A DNA stretch of 64,000 nucleotides, taken from Candidatus Scybalocola faecigallinarum (GTDB taxonomy: Bacteria; Bacillota; Clostridia; Lachnospirales; Lachnospiraceae). Shown here one piece after another: positions 44,609 to 53,451 of the stretch (its first letter is position 1; every line of letters begins with the position of its first letter). The notes under the pieces were generated by a model that saw only the letters and a program-made list of their open reading frames with translations, was not told the origin of the DNA and made no database searches. The DNA is taken from positions 44,694 through 108,693 of the forward strand of contig DVIT01000062.1 of the NCBI GenBank assembly GCA_018711005.1, given 5' to 3'. A program made the translations under genes and the position numbers.

Positions 44609-44860
44609 GTTAAGGATTTCTTAATATACGAAAGATAAAAAACTGACAATACATATGATAAATATAAATTTACAGAAAAATACGGTGGAATTGCAAAACA
44701 ATTCTTAAAAAGGTGAAAAAATCATAGTGATGTCATGTAATAACTGGGAAATATTTGTTAAAAATTATGTAATATTTTACTGGATTTTCCGTAATCACTA
44801 TGTTATAATAGCCTCAGTGAACGAAATAGAAATTATGTTTTCGAAAGGAGTTTCTTACTC

Positions 44861-46252
44861 ATGCAGAGGAGATTTTTGCGTACACTGAAAGCAGCCGTTG
44901 CTTTCTCATTAGTATTGTCCATGAGTGTTCCCACATTTGCAGCAAGCAGTAAAGCTGAAGTCCAGCAGACTCTTGAGGATCTGGAAAATCAGAAGGCGCA
45001 GCTGCAGAATCGTCTGGCACAGCTCCAGGCAAATAAAGCGGACACTGAATCATATATTGCAGAACTGGATCAGGAGCTGACCGCTGTTTATGACGAGATT
45101 ACACGACTTACCAGTGAGCTGGATCAGACAGAAGCTGACCTGGCTCAGACACAGGCTGATCTGGAAGTTGCAAAAGAAAAAGAAGCTGAACAGTACGAGG
45201 CTTTGAAGGCTCGTATCCGGGCAATGTATGAATCCGGTGATACGACGATGATGGAGATTTTTATGCAGGCAGAGGACATTTCCACGATCCTTAATGCCAA
45301 TGAATACATATCCCGTATTTCTGATTATGATAATCAGCTGCTGCAGGCGTTAAATGAAACACGCCAGCAGATTGAAACATTGGAAGCTCAGCTGGAAGAA
45401 CAGAAGGCTGAACTGGAAAATTTAAAGACACAGGAAGAAGCAAAGCAGGAAGAACTTCAGCTGGTTATGGATGCAAAGCAGGCTGAGCTGGGCGAGATCG
45501 AAGGAAGCATCGGTGATGCTTATGACGGAATCTACAGCACAGAAGCAGAGATCAAAGAAAATGAACAGATTCTTGCAGATATCGAATACCAGGAAGAACT
45601 TCAGAGACAGGCTGAGCTGAAACGCCAGCAGGAGGAAGAAGCTGCCAAAAAGGCTGCTGAGGAAGCAGCAAAGAAGGAACAGAGCGGATCTTCAGGAAGC
45701 TCCTCCTCCGGCAGCAGTTCATCTTCAGATAAGGGAAGCTCCTCCTCAGGAAGCAGTTCTTCTTCAGGAAGTTCATCTTCAGGCAGCAGTTCATCATCGG
45801 GCAGCGGATCTTCTTCAGGAAGTTCCTCCTCCGGCAGCGGAAGTTCATCTTCCGGCGGTACTGCTACAGGAAGCTTCATCTGGCCATGTGCCGGCGGTTA
45901 CATCTCATCCGGTTTCGGATACCGTCAGTCTCCTACAGCTGGTGCATCCTCTAACCACAGAGGTATTGATATTGCTGCAGGATCCGGTACAGCAATTTAT
46001 GCTGCTGACGGCGGTGTTGTAACAACCGTTTCTTATAGCGCTGCAAGAGGTAATTATATTGTTGTAAGCCATGGCAACGGACTGACAACCTTATATCAGC
46101 ACTGCTCATCTATTGCAGCATCTGTTGGACAGAGTGTAAGCCAGGGTCAGACCATTGCATATGTTGGAAGCACAGGTTATTCCACAGGCGCACATCTTCA
46201 TTTTGAAGTGTGGGTCAACGGAACCCCTGTAAATCCGGCAAATTATATTTAA
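44861..46252 (+). CDS. secreted M23 peptidoglycan endopeptidase with coiled coil (CwlO/PcsB-like layout)
   Basis: 463 residues. A signal peptide (FSLVLSMSVPTFA) is followed by two coiled-coil stretches (about 30-110 and 160-265), a Gly/Ser linker (about 270-325), and a LytM/M23 domain with zinc ligands in NHRGIDI and HLHFE. M23 enzymes cut peptide cross-links in the wall. The N-terminal coiled coil plus C-terminal hydrolase is the layout of CwlO and PcsB, which are controlled by FtsEX. It lies 250 bases after an FtsX-type ABC operon. TATAAT at 44804-44809 suggests its own promoter, although the -35 is poor. Confidence 0.92.
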   Translation: MQRRFLRTLKAAVAFSLVLSMSVPTFAASSKAEVQQTLEDLENQKAQLQNRLAQLQANKADTESYIAELDQELTAVYDEITRLTSELDQTEADLAQTQADLEVAKEKEAEQYEALKARIRAMYESGDTTMMEIFMQAEDISTILNANEYISRISDYDNQLLQALNETRQQIETLEAQLEEQKAELENLKTQEEAKQEELQLVMDAKQAELGEIEGSIGDAYDGIYSTEAEIKENEQILADIEYQEELQRQAELKRQQEEEAAKKAAEEAAKKEQSGSSGSSSSGSSSSSDKGSSSSGSSSSSGSSSSGSSSSSGSGSSSGSSSSGSGSSSSGGTATGSFIWPCAGGYISSGFGYRQSPTAGASSNHRGIDIAAGSGTAIYAADGGVVTTVSYSAARGNYIVVSHGNGLTTLYQHCSSIAASVGQSVSQGQTIAYVGSTGYSTGAHLHFEVWVNGTPVNPANYI

Positions 46253-46275
46253 TAACAATTACATAATGACTTTAG

Positions 46276-46309
46276 AGCCGTGAATCTGATTTTAGATTCA
46301 CGGCTTTTT
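46276..46309 (+). terminator. intrinsic terminator after the M23 gene
   Basis: AGCCGTGAATC (46276-46286) / GATTCACGGCT (46295-46305), then T run. Confidence 0.87.
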
Positions 46310-46362
46310 GCTGTCGGCATTCCTGTCATTGCATATGATAAAAAGAAAAGGGGAATGTTCCA

Positions 46363-48138
46363 ATGAGCTTAAAGGTTGAGAATATGCTGGATCTGACATT
46401 AAATACGGAGGAAGACCTGCGGGAAAAATCTCCGGATCTGCATATTGGCTATGATGCTGAACAAAAAACATGGGAACTGATCGTCAAATATTCTCAGACA
46501 CTGGAACCGCTAAGAGCACTGGGGATATCGATTGTATATCTTTTAAATAACTATGCCATATTAAAAGTCCCGGAAACAGCACTTCAGACGGTTATGGATT
46601 TTCCGAGGATTGAGTACATTGAAAAACCCAAACGCCTGTTTTTTGCTGACAGCGCAGGGCTGGAAAGCTCCTGCATACGCATTGTGCAAAACGGTCCGGC
46701 AGGGCTTAGCGGCAAAGGCGTAATCATCGGTCTTGTAGATTCGGGGATTGACTATACGCATCCGGATTTTATAAACAGTGACCGGACGACACGTATCCTG
46801 TCACTGTGGGATCAGACCGTCCAGGCTGGTCAAAGCGGAGAAAATATCCCCGGACCTCCCGCCGGGTATATACGTGGAGCGCTATATACCCGGGAAATGA
46901 TCAACGAAGCCTTGAACCAGGCGGTGATTACCGGAAGGACTCCGTTGACGCCGGGCCTGGACTATTCCGGTCATGGTACCGCGGTTATGGGGATCGCTGC
47001 CGGAAACGGACGCCAGGGGGGATTGTCATTTAGAGGTGTAGCCTGGGAAAGCGAAATGATTGTTGTAAAGCTGGGAAATCCGGATGATGATGGCTTTCCA
47101 AGAACGACAGAGCTTATGGAAGGCATTAATTATATTATTGAAGAAGGGCTGCGCCTTAATCGTCCGGTTGTTATTAATATAAGCTTTGGAAATAATTATG
47201 GAAGCCATGATGGTACGTCCCTGTTAGAATCCTACATTAATGATGTATCCAGTGTGGGCAGGAGCCTTATTGTTATTGGTACCGGAAATGAAGGCGCTGC
47301 ATCCGGTCATACATCCGGACGGCTTACACCGGACAATATCGACGAGGTGCCGTTTTCTGCCGGTGATTATCAGACGGGTTTTTCAATACAGCTGTGGAAA
47401 AATTTTGCGGATATTGTGGACCTTGAAATTACTGCGCCTTCGGGGCGGCGTTCCGGGATGCTTCGGGAGAAGCCGGGGGTTTATTCGTTTGATTTAGAAA
47501 ATACAAAGGTCCTTGTATATTATGGCCAGCCCAGCCACTACAGTATGTCCCAGGAAATATTTATTGAACTGCTTCCGGAAGAAAGCTATGTAGATCCCGG
47601 CGTGTGGCTGATCACTTTATATCCGGAAAAAATCGTGGATGGCGCCTATGAAATGTGGCTTCCCGGAGGTGCTTTGAGAAATACTGCAACCCGTTTTTTG
47701 TATGGGACGCCGTCCCTTACCCTTACCATTCCCTCTACCGCATCCAGGGCATTGTCTGTAGGTGCTTATGACAGCACTCTGACGGCAATGGCAGATTTTT
47801 CAGGAAGGGGGAGCGATCGGGGGTGCTGGCCTTACGGAGGCTGCCTGCTGAAGCCGGATCTGGTAGCGCCGGGGGTCAATATTCAGACTGCCGCTGTTGG
47901 CGGAGGCTATACTTTTGTAACCGGAACATCCTTTGCAACGCCTTTTGTAGCCGGAAGCGCGGCATTGCTGATGGAATGGGGGATCGTTCGGGGAAACAGT
48001 CCGTATTTGTACGGAGAAATGCTTAAAGCATATCTTTTAGCGGGAGCATCGCCTATGCCGGGCTATGACCGGTATCCTAACAGTGTGACAGGATACGGAA
48101 GATTGTGCCTGTCCAATACACTGAACCGCCTGATCTGA
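46363..48138 (+). CDS. S8 family subtilisin-like peptidase (Csp-like)
   Basis: 591-residue serine protease. The complete triad is present: Asp126 in GLVDSGIDYTHPDF, His204 in SGHGTAVMG, and Ser523 in GTSFATPFVAG. No signal peptide is visible, and there is a large insertion between His and Ser, as in the Csp germination proteases and related clostridial subtilases, which act in the spore or cytoplasm. Because all three residues are kept, it is probably active. A role in processing the cortex lytic enzyme SleC is possible but not shown by its neighbours. Confidence 0.87.
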   Translation: MSLKVENMLDLTLNTEEDLREKSPDLHIGYDAEQKTWELIVKYSQTLEPLRALGISIVYLLNNYAILKVPETALQTVMDFPRIEYIEKPKRLFFADSAGLESSCIRIVQNGPAGLSGKGVIIGLVDSGIDYTHPDFINSDRTTRILSLWDQTVQAGQSGENIPGPPAGYIRGALYTREMINEALNQAVITGRTPLTPGLDYSGHGTAVMGIAAGNGRQGGLSFRGVAWESEMIVVKLGNPDDDGFPRTTELMEGINYIIEEGLRLNRPVVINISFGNNYGSHDGTSLLESYINDVSSVGRSLIVIGTGNEGAASGHTSGRLTPDNIDEVPFSAGDYQTGFSIQLWKNFADIVDLEITAPSGRRSGMLREKPGVYSFDLENTKVLVYYGQPSHYSMSQEIFIELLPEESYVDPGVWLITLYPEKIVDGAYEMWLPGGALRNTATRFLYGTPSLTLTIPSTASRALSVGAYDSTLTAMADFSGRGSDRGCWPYGGCLLKPDLVAPGVNIQTAAVGGGYTFVTGTSFATPFVAGSAALLMEWGIVRGNSPYLYGEMLKAYLLAGASPMPGYDRYPNSVTGYGRLCLSNTLNRLI

Positions 48139-48294
48139 ATACATCATTTCGATCTAAATACGTCATTGCCATTTTTTCCAAAGGATGAAAATAAAGGGAA
48201 TGCCATATACTGATTTCGAGAGTACGAAAGGCGGAGAAATTCGCGGCATCATATACTTTGTACAGTGTCATAAAAAAGATTGTGGGGTGAAGAT

Positions 48295-50505
48295 GTGTAT
48301 GTCCATGACATGGACAGCTGTTTTAGCAGCCTGACAGAGGCACAGACACAGCTGTTTAATTCAGAGCTTGAATCATTTGTCCCGGCAGAAGTGTGTATCA
48401 GTTTGAAGCAGGGCACCGGGCCGGCTGCAGTGCCGGTTGTGGATGTAGGAGAACGTGTGGCCTGCGGGCAGCTGATCGGGAAAAGTATGGCGCCCACATC
48501 TCTCCCGGTATACGCCAGTATTAGCGGCCAGGTTACAGCCATCACTGAGAAGCGCATGAGCGTTTCTGAAATGGTCAGCCACATTGTGATCCGCAGAGAA
48601 GGGGACAAAAGCGCATGGGTCAGGGAAGCAGGGAATGTAAAAGATATGGCGGCATGGCTGAAGGCTGTGGGGATCGCCGGCGTGACGGAGAAGGAAGCGC
48701 CTCTGTTTGTTAAGGCAATGGAGGCAGGCACCGGGGAGCGTCTTAAGCTGGCGGCCTTTGACCGGGAACCCCAGGTGTTTTGCGATTATCGCCTGATCAT
48801 GGAATGTCCGGGAAAAATACTGTTTGGAGCAAAGGTTATGGCAGAGCTTTTAGGGATAGTCTGTATGGATATTTATGTGTGCCATGATGAGATCCGTTAT
48901 GTGCTGGAAAAAACGTGGCATAATTATAAAAAGGCATTAAGTTCCCTGGAAAAGATCTGTTTTTTTAAAGTAAAGTCAGACGCATACCATAAAAGCTGCA
49001 TACCTGCCCGGGATGGCATGTGGCTGAGCGCGTCCCAGTTATGTGCGGTTTATGACGGATTTTATGACGGACGCCCCATGACCGGACGGGGGATGACCAT
49101 TTGCGGAGCTGTGAAAACGCCAAAAAACGTGTGGGTACCTAATGGAACTCATGTACGGGATCTTTTAGAGTTTTGCGGAGGAATTGCAGGGGAGAAGGCG
49201 TATGTGTCTGAAGAAATGGCAGAGAAAAACTATTTGAACATTATTGAGGGCGGGCCGATGGGGGGACATTGTGTGGATATTTCCTGCGCCCATGTATCTC
49301 TGACCAGCGGATCTTTACATGTACTCCCCCGGATTCTTTACCGGGAACAGCCATGTATCCGCTGCCATAGCTGCTGTCAGGTCTGTCCGGCCCGGCTGAA
49401 GCCTTATTTTATTGAAAAGGTTTTGGATGCTTCCGGCGGTCCTGTACATGTGACCGGAGCCAGCTCATGTGTAGGGTGCGGATGGTGTTCCTATGTGTGT
49501 CCGTCTTTCCGCCGTCTTAAAGAAAAAATCCATGCCGCAGGCAAAATATCAGCCAGAGAAGGGGATTTGGAAAGAAATTCAGAGGAAGTTAAGCGACCTG
49601 TGTCATTAAGGAAAAGGAAATGGAAAAAGAAGATCTGCACTTCAGGAAAGAAATCAGGAAATGGCCCTGTGGAAGCGGGGGCGTATATTGATCTGGATTG
49701 GGAGCTGGCCGGACAGATGGAACCCTTGGTGGAATACAGTCAGGGCGGTCCGTATATCCATAAAGATATAAGCATCGGAAAGCTTTACAACCGTCTGTGT
49801 CTGATCCTGGGTTTTATGCTTATGGTTTACACCTTTGTCTCAGGTCCCCGGGTCCTTTTTAAGGCTGCAGCGGCCGGCGTCTGTTTTGCTGCTTTGGATG
49901 GATTTTATTTCCTGATATCGTGCCATATAAAAGGGAAAATGGGGATGCTCCCGGGAGAGGAAAATGGCTGGCGTATTCCGGCAGTGTCGGGGATGGCTTC
50001 CGCTCTTGCTCTGGCATTTGTTCCTTCCTGGCGCTGGGCCATACTGGCTGGGGCTGTCTCCTGGGTTTGGAAGCAATGGCTGAAAGGTAATTTTATTTTA
50101 GCGGGAGTTACCGTAAGCCTTTGTGCAGCTGCTTTTATTTCCCCTGTGTTCCAGACCGGGGAATTTTCTCTTGCTCTGACATGGTTGGGAGTATGGCTGT
50201 ACATGGGTGCAATAGCCATGATAGATGTGCGGCCGTTTCCTGCATTTTTTCTTGGGCTGGAAACTGTTTTTGTAATTCTTGAGGGAACCTTTATTTTCAA
50301 TCCTATGGTATTTATGGGCGGGGTCCTGTTTGCCAATGATTATGGAAATGGGGGCAAAGGAACGGGGCTGCAGGGATTTCTGGCGGTCCTTTCCGGTATT
50401 TTGGGCGGCATTTTATCCATCTTCCTTCCAGGCGGAGCCGGGATATGCCTGGGGCTTTTTATCGTGAATATTATGGCTTGCAATTTAAACACGCACACCA
50501 TATAA
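48295..50505 (+). CDS. fused RnfC-RnfD-like protein, orphan
   Basis: About 736 residues. The N-terminal part resembles RnfC: a barrel segment (VDVGERVACGQLIG), an SLBB-like region, and two ferredoxin-type [4Fe-4S] motifs, CIRCHSCCQVCP (from Cys354) and CVGCGWCSYVCP (from Cys392). After a basic linker, from about residue 480, comes YSQGGPYIHKDISIGKLYNR and then about eight membrane helices, an RnfD-like membrane domain. No rnfG, E, A or B is nearby, so this is not a complete ion-pumping complex. The start is uncertain: GTG at 48295 follows GGGGTGA; a TTG at 48280 is possible. Confidence 0.75.
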   Translation: MYVHDMDSCFSSLTEAQTQLFNSELESFVPAEVCISLKQGTGPAAVPVVDVGERVACGQLIGKSMAPTSLPVYASISGQVTAITEKRMSVSEMVSHIVIRREGDKSAWVREAGNVKDMAAWLKAVGIAGVTEKEAPLFVKAMEAGTGERLKLAAFDREPQVFCDYRLIMECPGKILFGAKVMAELLGIVCMDIYVCHDEIRYVLEKTWHNYKKALSSLEKICFFKVKSDAYHKSCIPARDGMWLSASQLCAVYDGFYDGRPMTGRGMTICGAVKTPKNVWVPNGTHVRDLLEFCGGIAGEKAYVSEEMAEKNYLNIIEGGPMGGHCVDISCAHVSLTSGSLHVLPRILYREQPCIRCHSCCQVCPARLKPYFIEKVLDASGGPVHVTGASSCVGCGWCSYVCPSFRRLKEKIHAAGKISAREGDLERNSEEVKRPVSLRKRKWKKKICTSGKKSGNGPVEAGAYIDLDWELAGQMEPLVEYSQGGPYIHKDISIGKLYNRLCLILGFMLMVYTFVSGPRVLFKAAAAGVCFAALDGFYFLISCHIKGKMGMLPGEENGWRIPAVSGMASALALAFVPSWRWAILAGAVSWVWKQWLKGNFILAGVTVSLCAAAFISPVFQTGEFSLALTWLGVWLYMGAIAMIDVRPFPAFFLGLETVFVILEGTFIFNPMVFMGGVLFANDYGNGGKGTGLQGFLAVLSGILGGILSIFLPGGAGICLGLFIVNIMACNLNTHTI

Positions 50506-50534
50506 TAAGGGAAGATATATGTGGAGGTGTTGGA

Positions 50535-52055
50535 GTGGATAAGTACGATGAGGAATTAAAAAGCATTTTGCCTAAGACAGCCTGGGAAGATCGTATGGCA
50601 GCTGCCAGAAAAAGCAGCAGGACTCAAACGCCGGAAACCCCGGTGCGTCCAGGCGGCAGCAGGGCGAATGTGCCGGAGTCTTCCGGAGGGACCGCGGCAG
50701 ACAGCCGGAGACGCCAGTCATACCATATTTCCCCGCCGGGCAGACAGGATTCTAATATAGGGGGACAGCGCCGGACCCGGCAGGGCGGAGAACCTCCAAG
50801 GCGCACTGCGCCAGCGCCAGGTTCAAGACCCGGAAGCAGCGGGAACCGGCCTAAAAATGTTAAAAGGAAAAAGCATAAAAAGAGTGCCATGCCGGCCACG
50901 GTCATTGCCGCAGTTCTCGTACTGCTGATTATTATCGGGTCGGTATTTTTAATCACAAACTATGGGCGCGGGAGCAGCATCAATCAAAAGGGACTCAGTC
51001 TTTATGTGGACGGTTCTTATGATGAGGCTGTATCTGTGTTTTTGCAGGCTATTGAAAGAGATCCTCAAAATGCCGAATATTACAACAATCTGGGAATGGC
51101 CTATATTGCTGCCGGGCAGTATGATGAGGCGCTGGCTGCGTTTGATAATGCGGCGGCTAATACAAACAGGGATTCTGTATTAGAGCTGGCAAAGCGGGGC
51201 AGCGGGATTGCCTATTTATCTGCAGGACATTATTCCAAAGCGGTTGAACTGTTTAATGAAGCGCTGACTTATGCATGCGACAGCTATGGCGAGACGGAAA
51301 GGGATATTTTATATTACCTGGCAGAAGCGCAGGAACGGTCCGGAGATGCTCTTGGCGCGGCAGAGACCTATACCCGGATTATTGAGCTGGATGAGGATGC
51401 AGACGCCTATATGCTCAGAGGCCTTGCTTATCAAAGCGCCGGAGATAATGCCAGCGCAGAAGCGGATCTGAAAACGGCTATCAGCCAGTCCAGGAAAAAT
51501 TATAAGACTTACCTGGCCCTTTATGAAGTCCTGATGGCTCAGGAGAAAAATGATGAGGCCGCTCAGATTCTGGATGAGGCTTTAGAGCTGGGAGGCAGGA
51601 CCGGAGAAGATTATTCCAACCGGGGGATTATTTATATGTATAAGGGGGACTATGAAGGGGCTGCCCAGGCATTTAATACTGCCCTGGAAAGCGGATACAA
51701 CGGAGCTTATCTTGGCCTGGCAGAGTCTCTCATGCGCCAGGAGGATTATGAAGGTGCGGCAGCACAGTATGAGGCTTATCTGGCACAGGATACTCAGAAT
51801 GCGGAAGCGTATAATCAGTATGGCCTGTGCCTTATGGAGCTTTCAAGATATGAGGACGCCCAGGCTGCATTTGCTCAGGGTCTGGCGCTGAATGACCGGC
51901 TGGTGGACCGTGAGCTTATGTATAATGAAGCGATTACACTGGAATATATGGAGGACTGGACCGGCGCCTATGAGAAAATGCTGGCTTTCGTGGAAAAGTA
52001 TCCGGATGATCCTCAGGGACAGCATGAACTGGCATTTTTGGAGCGGTTCCAGTAA
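50535..52055 (+). CDS. membrane-anchored tetratricopeptide repeat protein
   Basis: About 506 residues. A disordered, Pro/Arg/Gly-rich cytoplasmic region (1-125), one membrane helix (AVLVLLIIIGSVFLITNYG) and an extracellular array of about ten TPR units (for example NAEYYNNLGMAYIAAGQYDEALAAF). TPRs mediate protein contacts; the partner is unknown. The start is the GTG at 50535, seven bases after GGAGG. It follows the RnfC-D fusion by 29 bases and precedes hflX by 75, so cotranscription is likely. Confidence 0.85.
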   Translation: MDKYDEELKSILPKTAWEDRMAAARKSSRTQTPETPVRPGGSRANVPESSGGTAADSRRRQSYHISPPGRQDSNIGGQRRTRQGGEPPRRTAPAPGSRPGSSGNRPKNVKRKKHKKSAMPATVIAAVLVLLIIIGSVFLITNYGRGSSINQKGLSLYVDGSYDEAVSVFLQAIERDPQNAEYYNNLGMAYIAAGQYDEALAAFDNAAANTNRDSVLELAKRGSGIAYLSAGHYSKAVELFNEALTYACDSYGETERDILYYLAEAQERSGDALGAAETYTRIIELDEDADAYMLRGLAYQSAGDNASAEADLKTAISQSRKNYKTYLALYEVLMAQEKNDEAAQILDEALELGGRTGEDYSNRGIIYMYKGDYEGAAQAFNTALESGYNGAYLGLAESLMRQEDYEGAAAQYEAYLAQDTQNAEAYNQYGLCLMELSRYEDAQAAFAQGLALNDRLVDRELMYNEAITLEYMEDWTGAYEKMLAFVEKYPDDPQGQHELAFLERFQ

Positions 52056-52130
52056 AACGCGGTGCCCAAGGCGGCTGCAAGATAAAACAGGGCCTGTATT
52101 CAGGCGCCTTCGGTTAATCAGGAGATGTTT

Positions 52131-53405
52131 ATGACAGATCAAAACAAAGAAAAGTATTTTGAAACAGATGATGTTTCCGAAAAAGTAATCCTTGTGGGAG
52201 TTTCTGCGGGAGACGGCATTGATACAAAGGAATCTCTGGACGAGCTGGAAGAACTGGCAAGGACTGCCGGTGCTTCCGTGGCAGGGATGATGATTCAGAA
52301 CAGAGAGGCGCCTCACCCGGGTACATATCTTGGCAAAGGCAAGATTGAGGAGCTGGTGGAGATGATCGTATCCCTTGGCGCCACAGGAATCATATGCGAT
52401 GATGAGCTGTCACCGGCTCAGATGGCCAATCTGGAGGATGCCCTTGGCACGAAGGTCATGGACCGTACATTGCTGATTCTGGACATTTTTGCTCAGAGAG
52501 CATCCACCCGGGAAGGTAAGATTCAGGTTGAGCTGGCTCAGCTCAGATACAGATCGACTCGTCTTGTAGGTCTTGGGCGCTCCCTGTCACGTTTAGGCGG
52601 CGGTATCGGTACCCGCGGCCCTGGTGAAAATAAGCTGGAAATGGACCGGCGTTTGATCCGGGAGCGTATCTCCCATCTGAAAAAGGAACTGGAGGAGGTT
52701 AAGCGCCACCGGGAAGTGGCCCGCAGCCAGCGGAGTAAAAATCCTGTGCCTGTGGCCGCTATTGTAGGGTATACCAATGCAGGGAAATCCACTTTGCTGA
52801 ATACTTTAACCGGCGCACATGTTCTGGAGGAGGACAAGCTTTTTGCCACCCTGGATCCGACGACACGGAATTTTACTTTAGAAAGCGGGCAGCAGATCCT
52901 TTTAACGGATACGGTTGGCTTTATCCGGAAGCTTCCCCATCATCTTATTGATGCCTTTCGGTCCACGCTGGAGGAGGCACGGTATTCGGATATGATTATC
53001 CATGTGGTGGATGCTTCCAATCCTCAGATGGATACCCAGATGCATGTGGTTTATGAAACCTTAAGACAGCTGGATATTAAAGATAAGACCATCATTACGG
53101 CATTTAATAAAATGGATCTGGTTTCTCAGAAGCCGGGGCAGGTGATGCTGAAAGATTTCCAGGCAGACCATACAGTTTATATTAGCGCCAGGAACCGGGA
53201 GACTTTAGGCACGCTGACAGATACAGTGGAAAAGGTGCTGCGTGAGCAGAAGATTTATGTGGAAAAGGTCTTTGACTACCGGGAAGCGGGAAAGATTGCT
53301 TCCATCCGTAAATACGGGCAGCTGCTGGAAGAAGAATATACAGATCAGGGCATCTGTGTAAAGGCTTATGTGCCTGCGGATGTGTATGCAATGCTGCAGA
53401 AATAA
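52131..53405 (+). CDS. hflX: ribosome-associated GTPase HflX
   Basis: 424-residue GTPase that splits stalled ribosomes during stress. The N-terminal HflX domain (MMIQNREAPHPGTYLGKGK, DDELSPAQMANLE) is followed by a glycine-rich RLGGGIGTRGPGE segment and the G domain: G1 GYTNAGKST, G3 DTVGFIRKLP, G4 NKMD. The ATG at 52131 is six bases after CAGGAG; the ATG at 52125 is too close. It converges on the (p)ppGpp-synthetase-domain gene, sharing a terminator. Confidence 0.95.
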   Translation: MTDQNKEKYFETDDVSEKVILVGVSAGDGIDTKESLDELEELARTAGASVAGMMIQNREAPHPGTYLGKGKIEELVEMIVSLGATGIICDDELSPAQMANLEDALGTKVMDRTLLILDIFAQRASTREGKIQVELAQLRYRSTRLVGLGRSLSRLGGGIGTRGPGENKLEMDRRLIRERISHLKKELEEVKRHREVARSQRSKNPVPVAAIVGYTNAGKSTLLNTLTGAHVLEEDKLFATLDPTTRNFTLESGQQILLTDTVGFIRKLPHHLIDAFRSTLEEARYSDMIIHVVDASNPQMDTQMHVVYETLRQLDIKDKTIITAFNKMDLVSQKPGQVMLKDFQADHTVYISARNRETLGTLTDTVEKVLREQKIYVEKVFDYREAGKIASIRKYGQLLEEEYTDQGICVKAYVPADVYAMLQK

Positions 53406-53449
53406 AAAAATCAGGACCATGCCCAGTAGGGGATGATCCTGATTTTTTT
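53404..53449. terminator. bidirectional terminator between hflX and the Rel-domain gene
   Basis: AAAAAAATCAGGA (53404-53416) and TCCTGATTTTTTT (53437-53449) are complementary and serve both converging genes. Confidence 0.85.
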
Positions 53450-53451
53450 AT

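Noticed and set aside
44733..44778. WalR-type binding site before the M23 gene
   Set aside because: TGTTAA and TGTAAT are present, but with a 6-base rather than 5-base gap; too weak to call.
45552..45879. Antisense frames under the Ser/Gly linker of the M23 protein
   Set aside because: Shadow frames of a simple repeat-coded linker.
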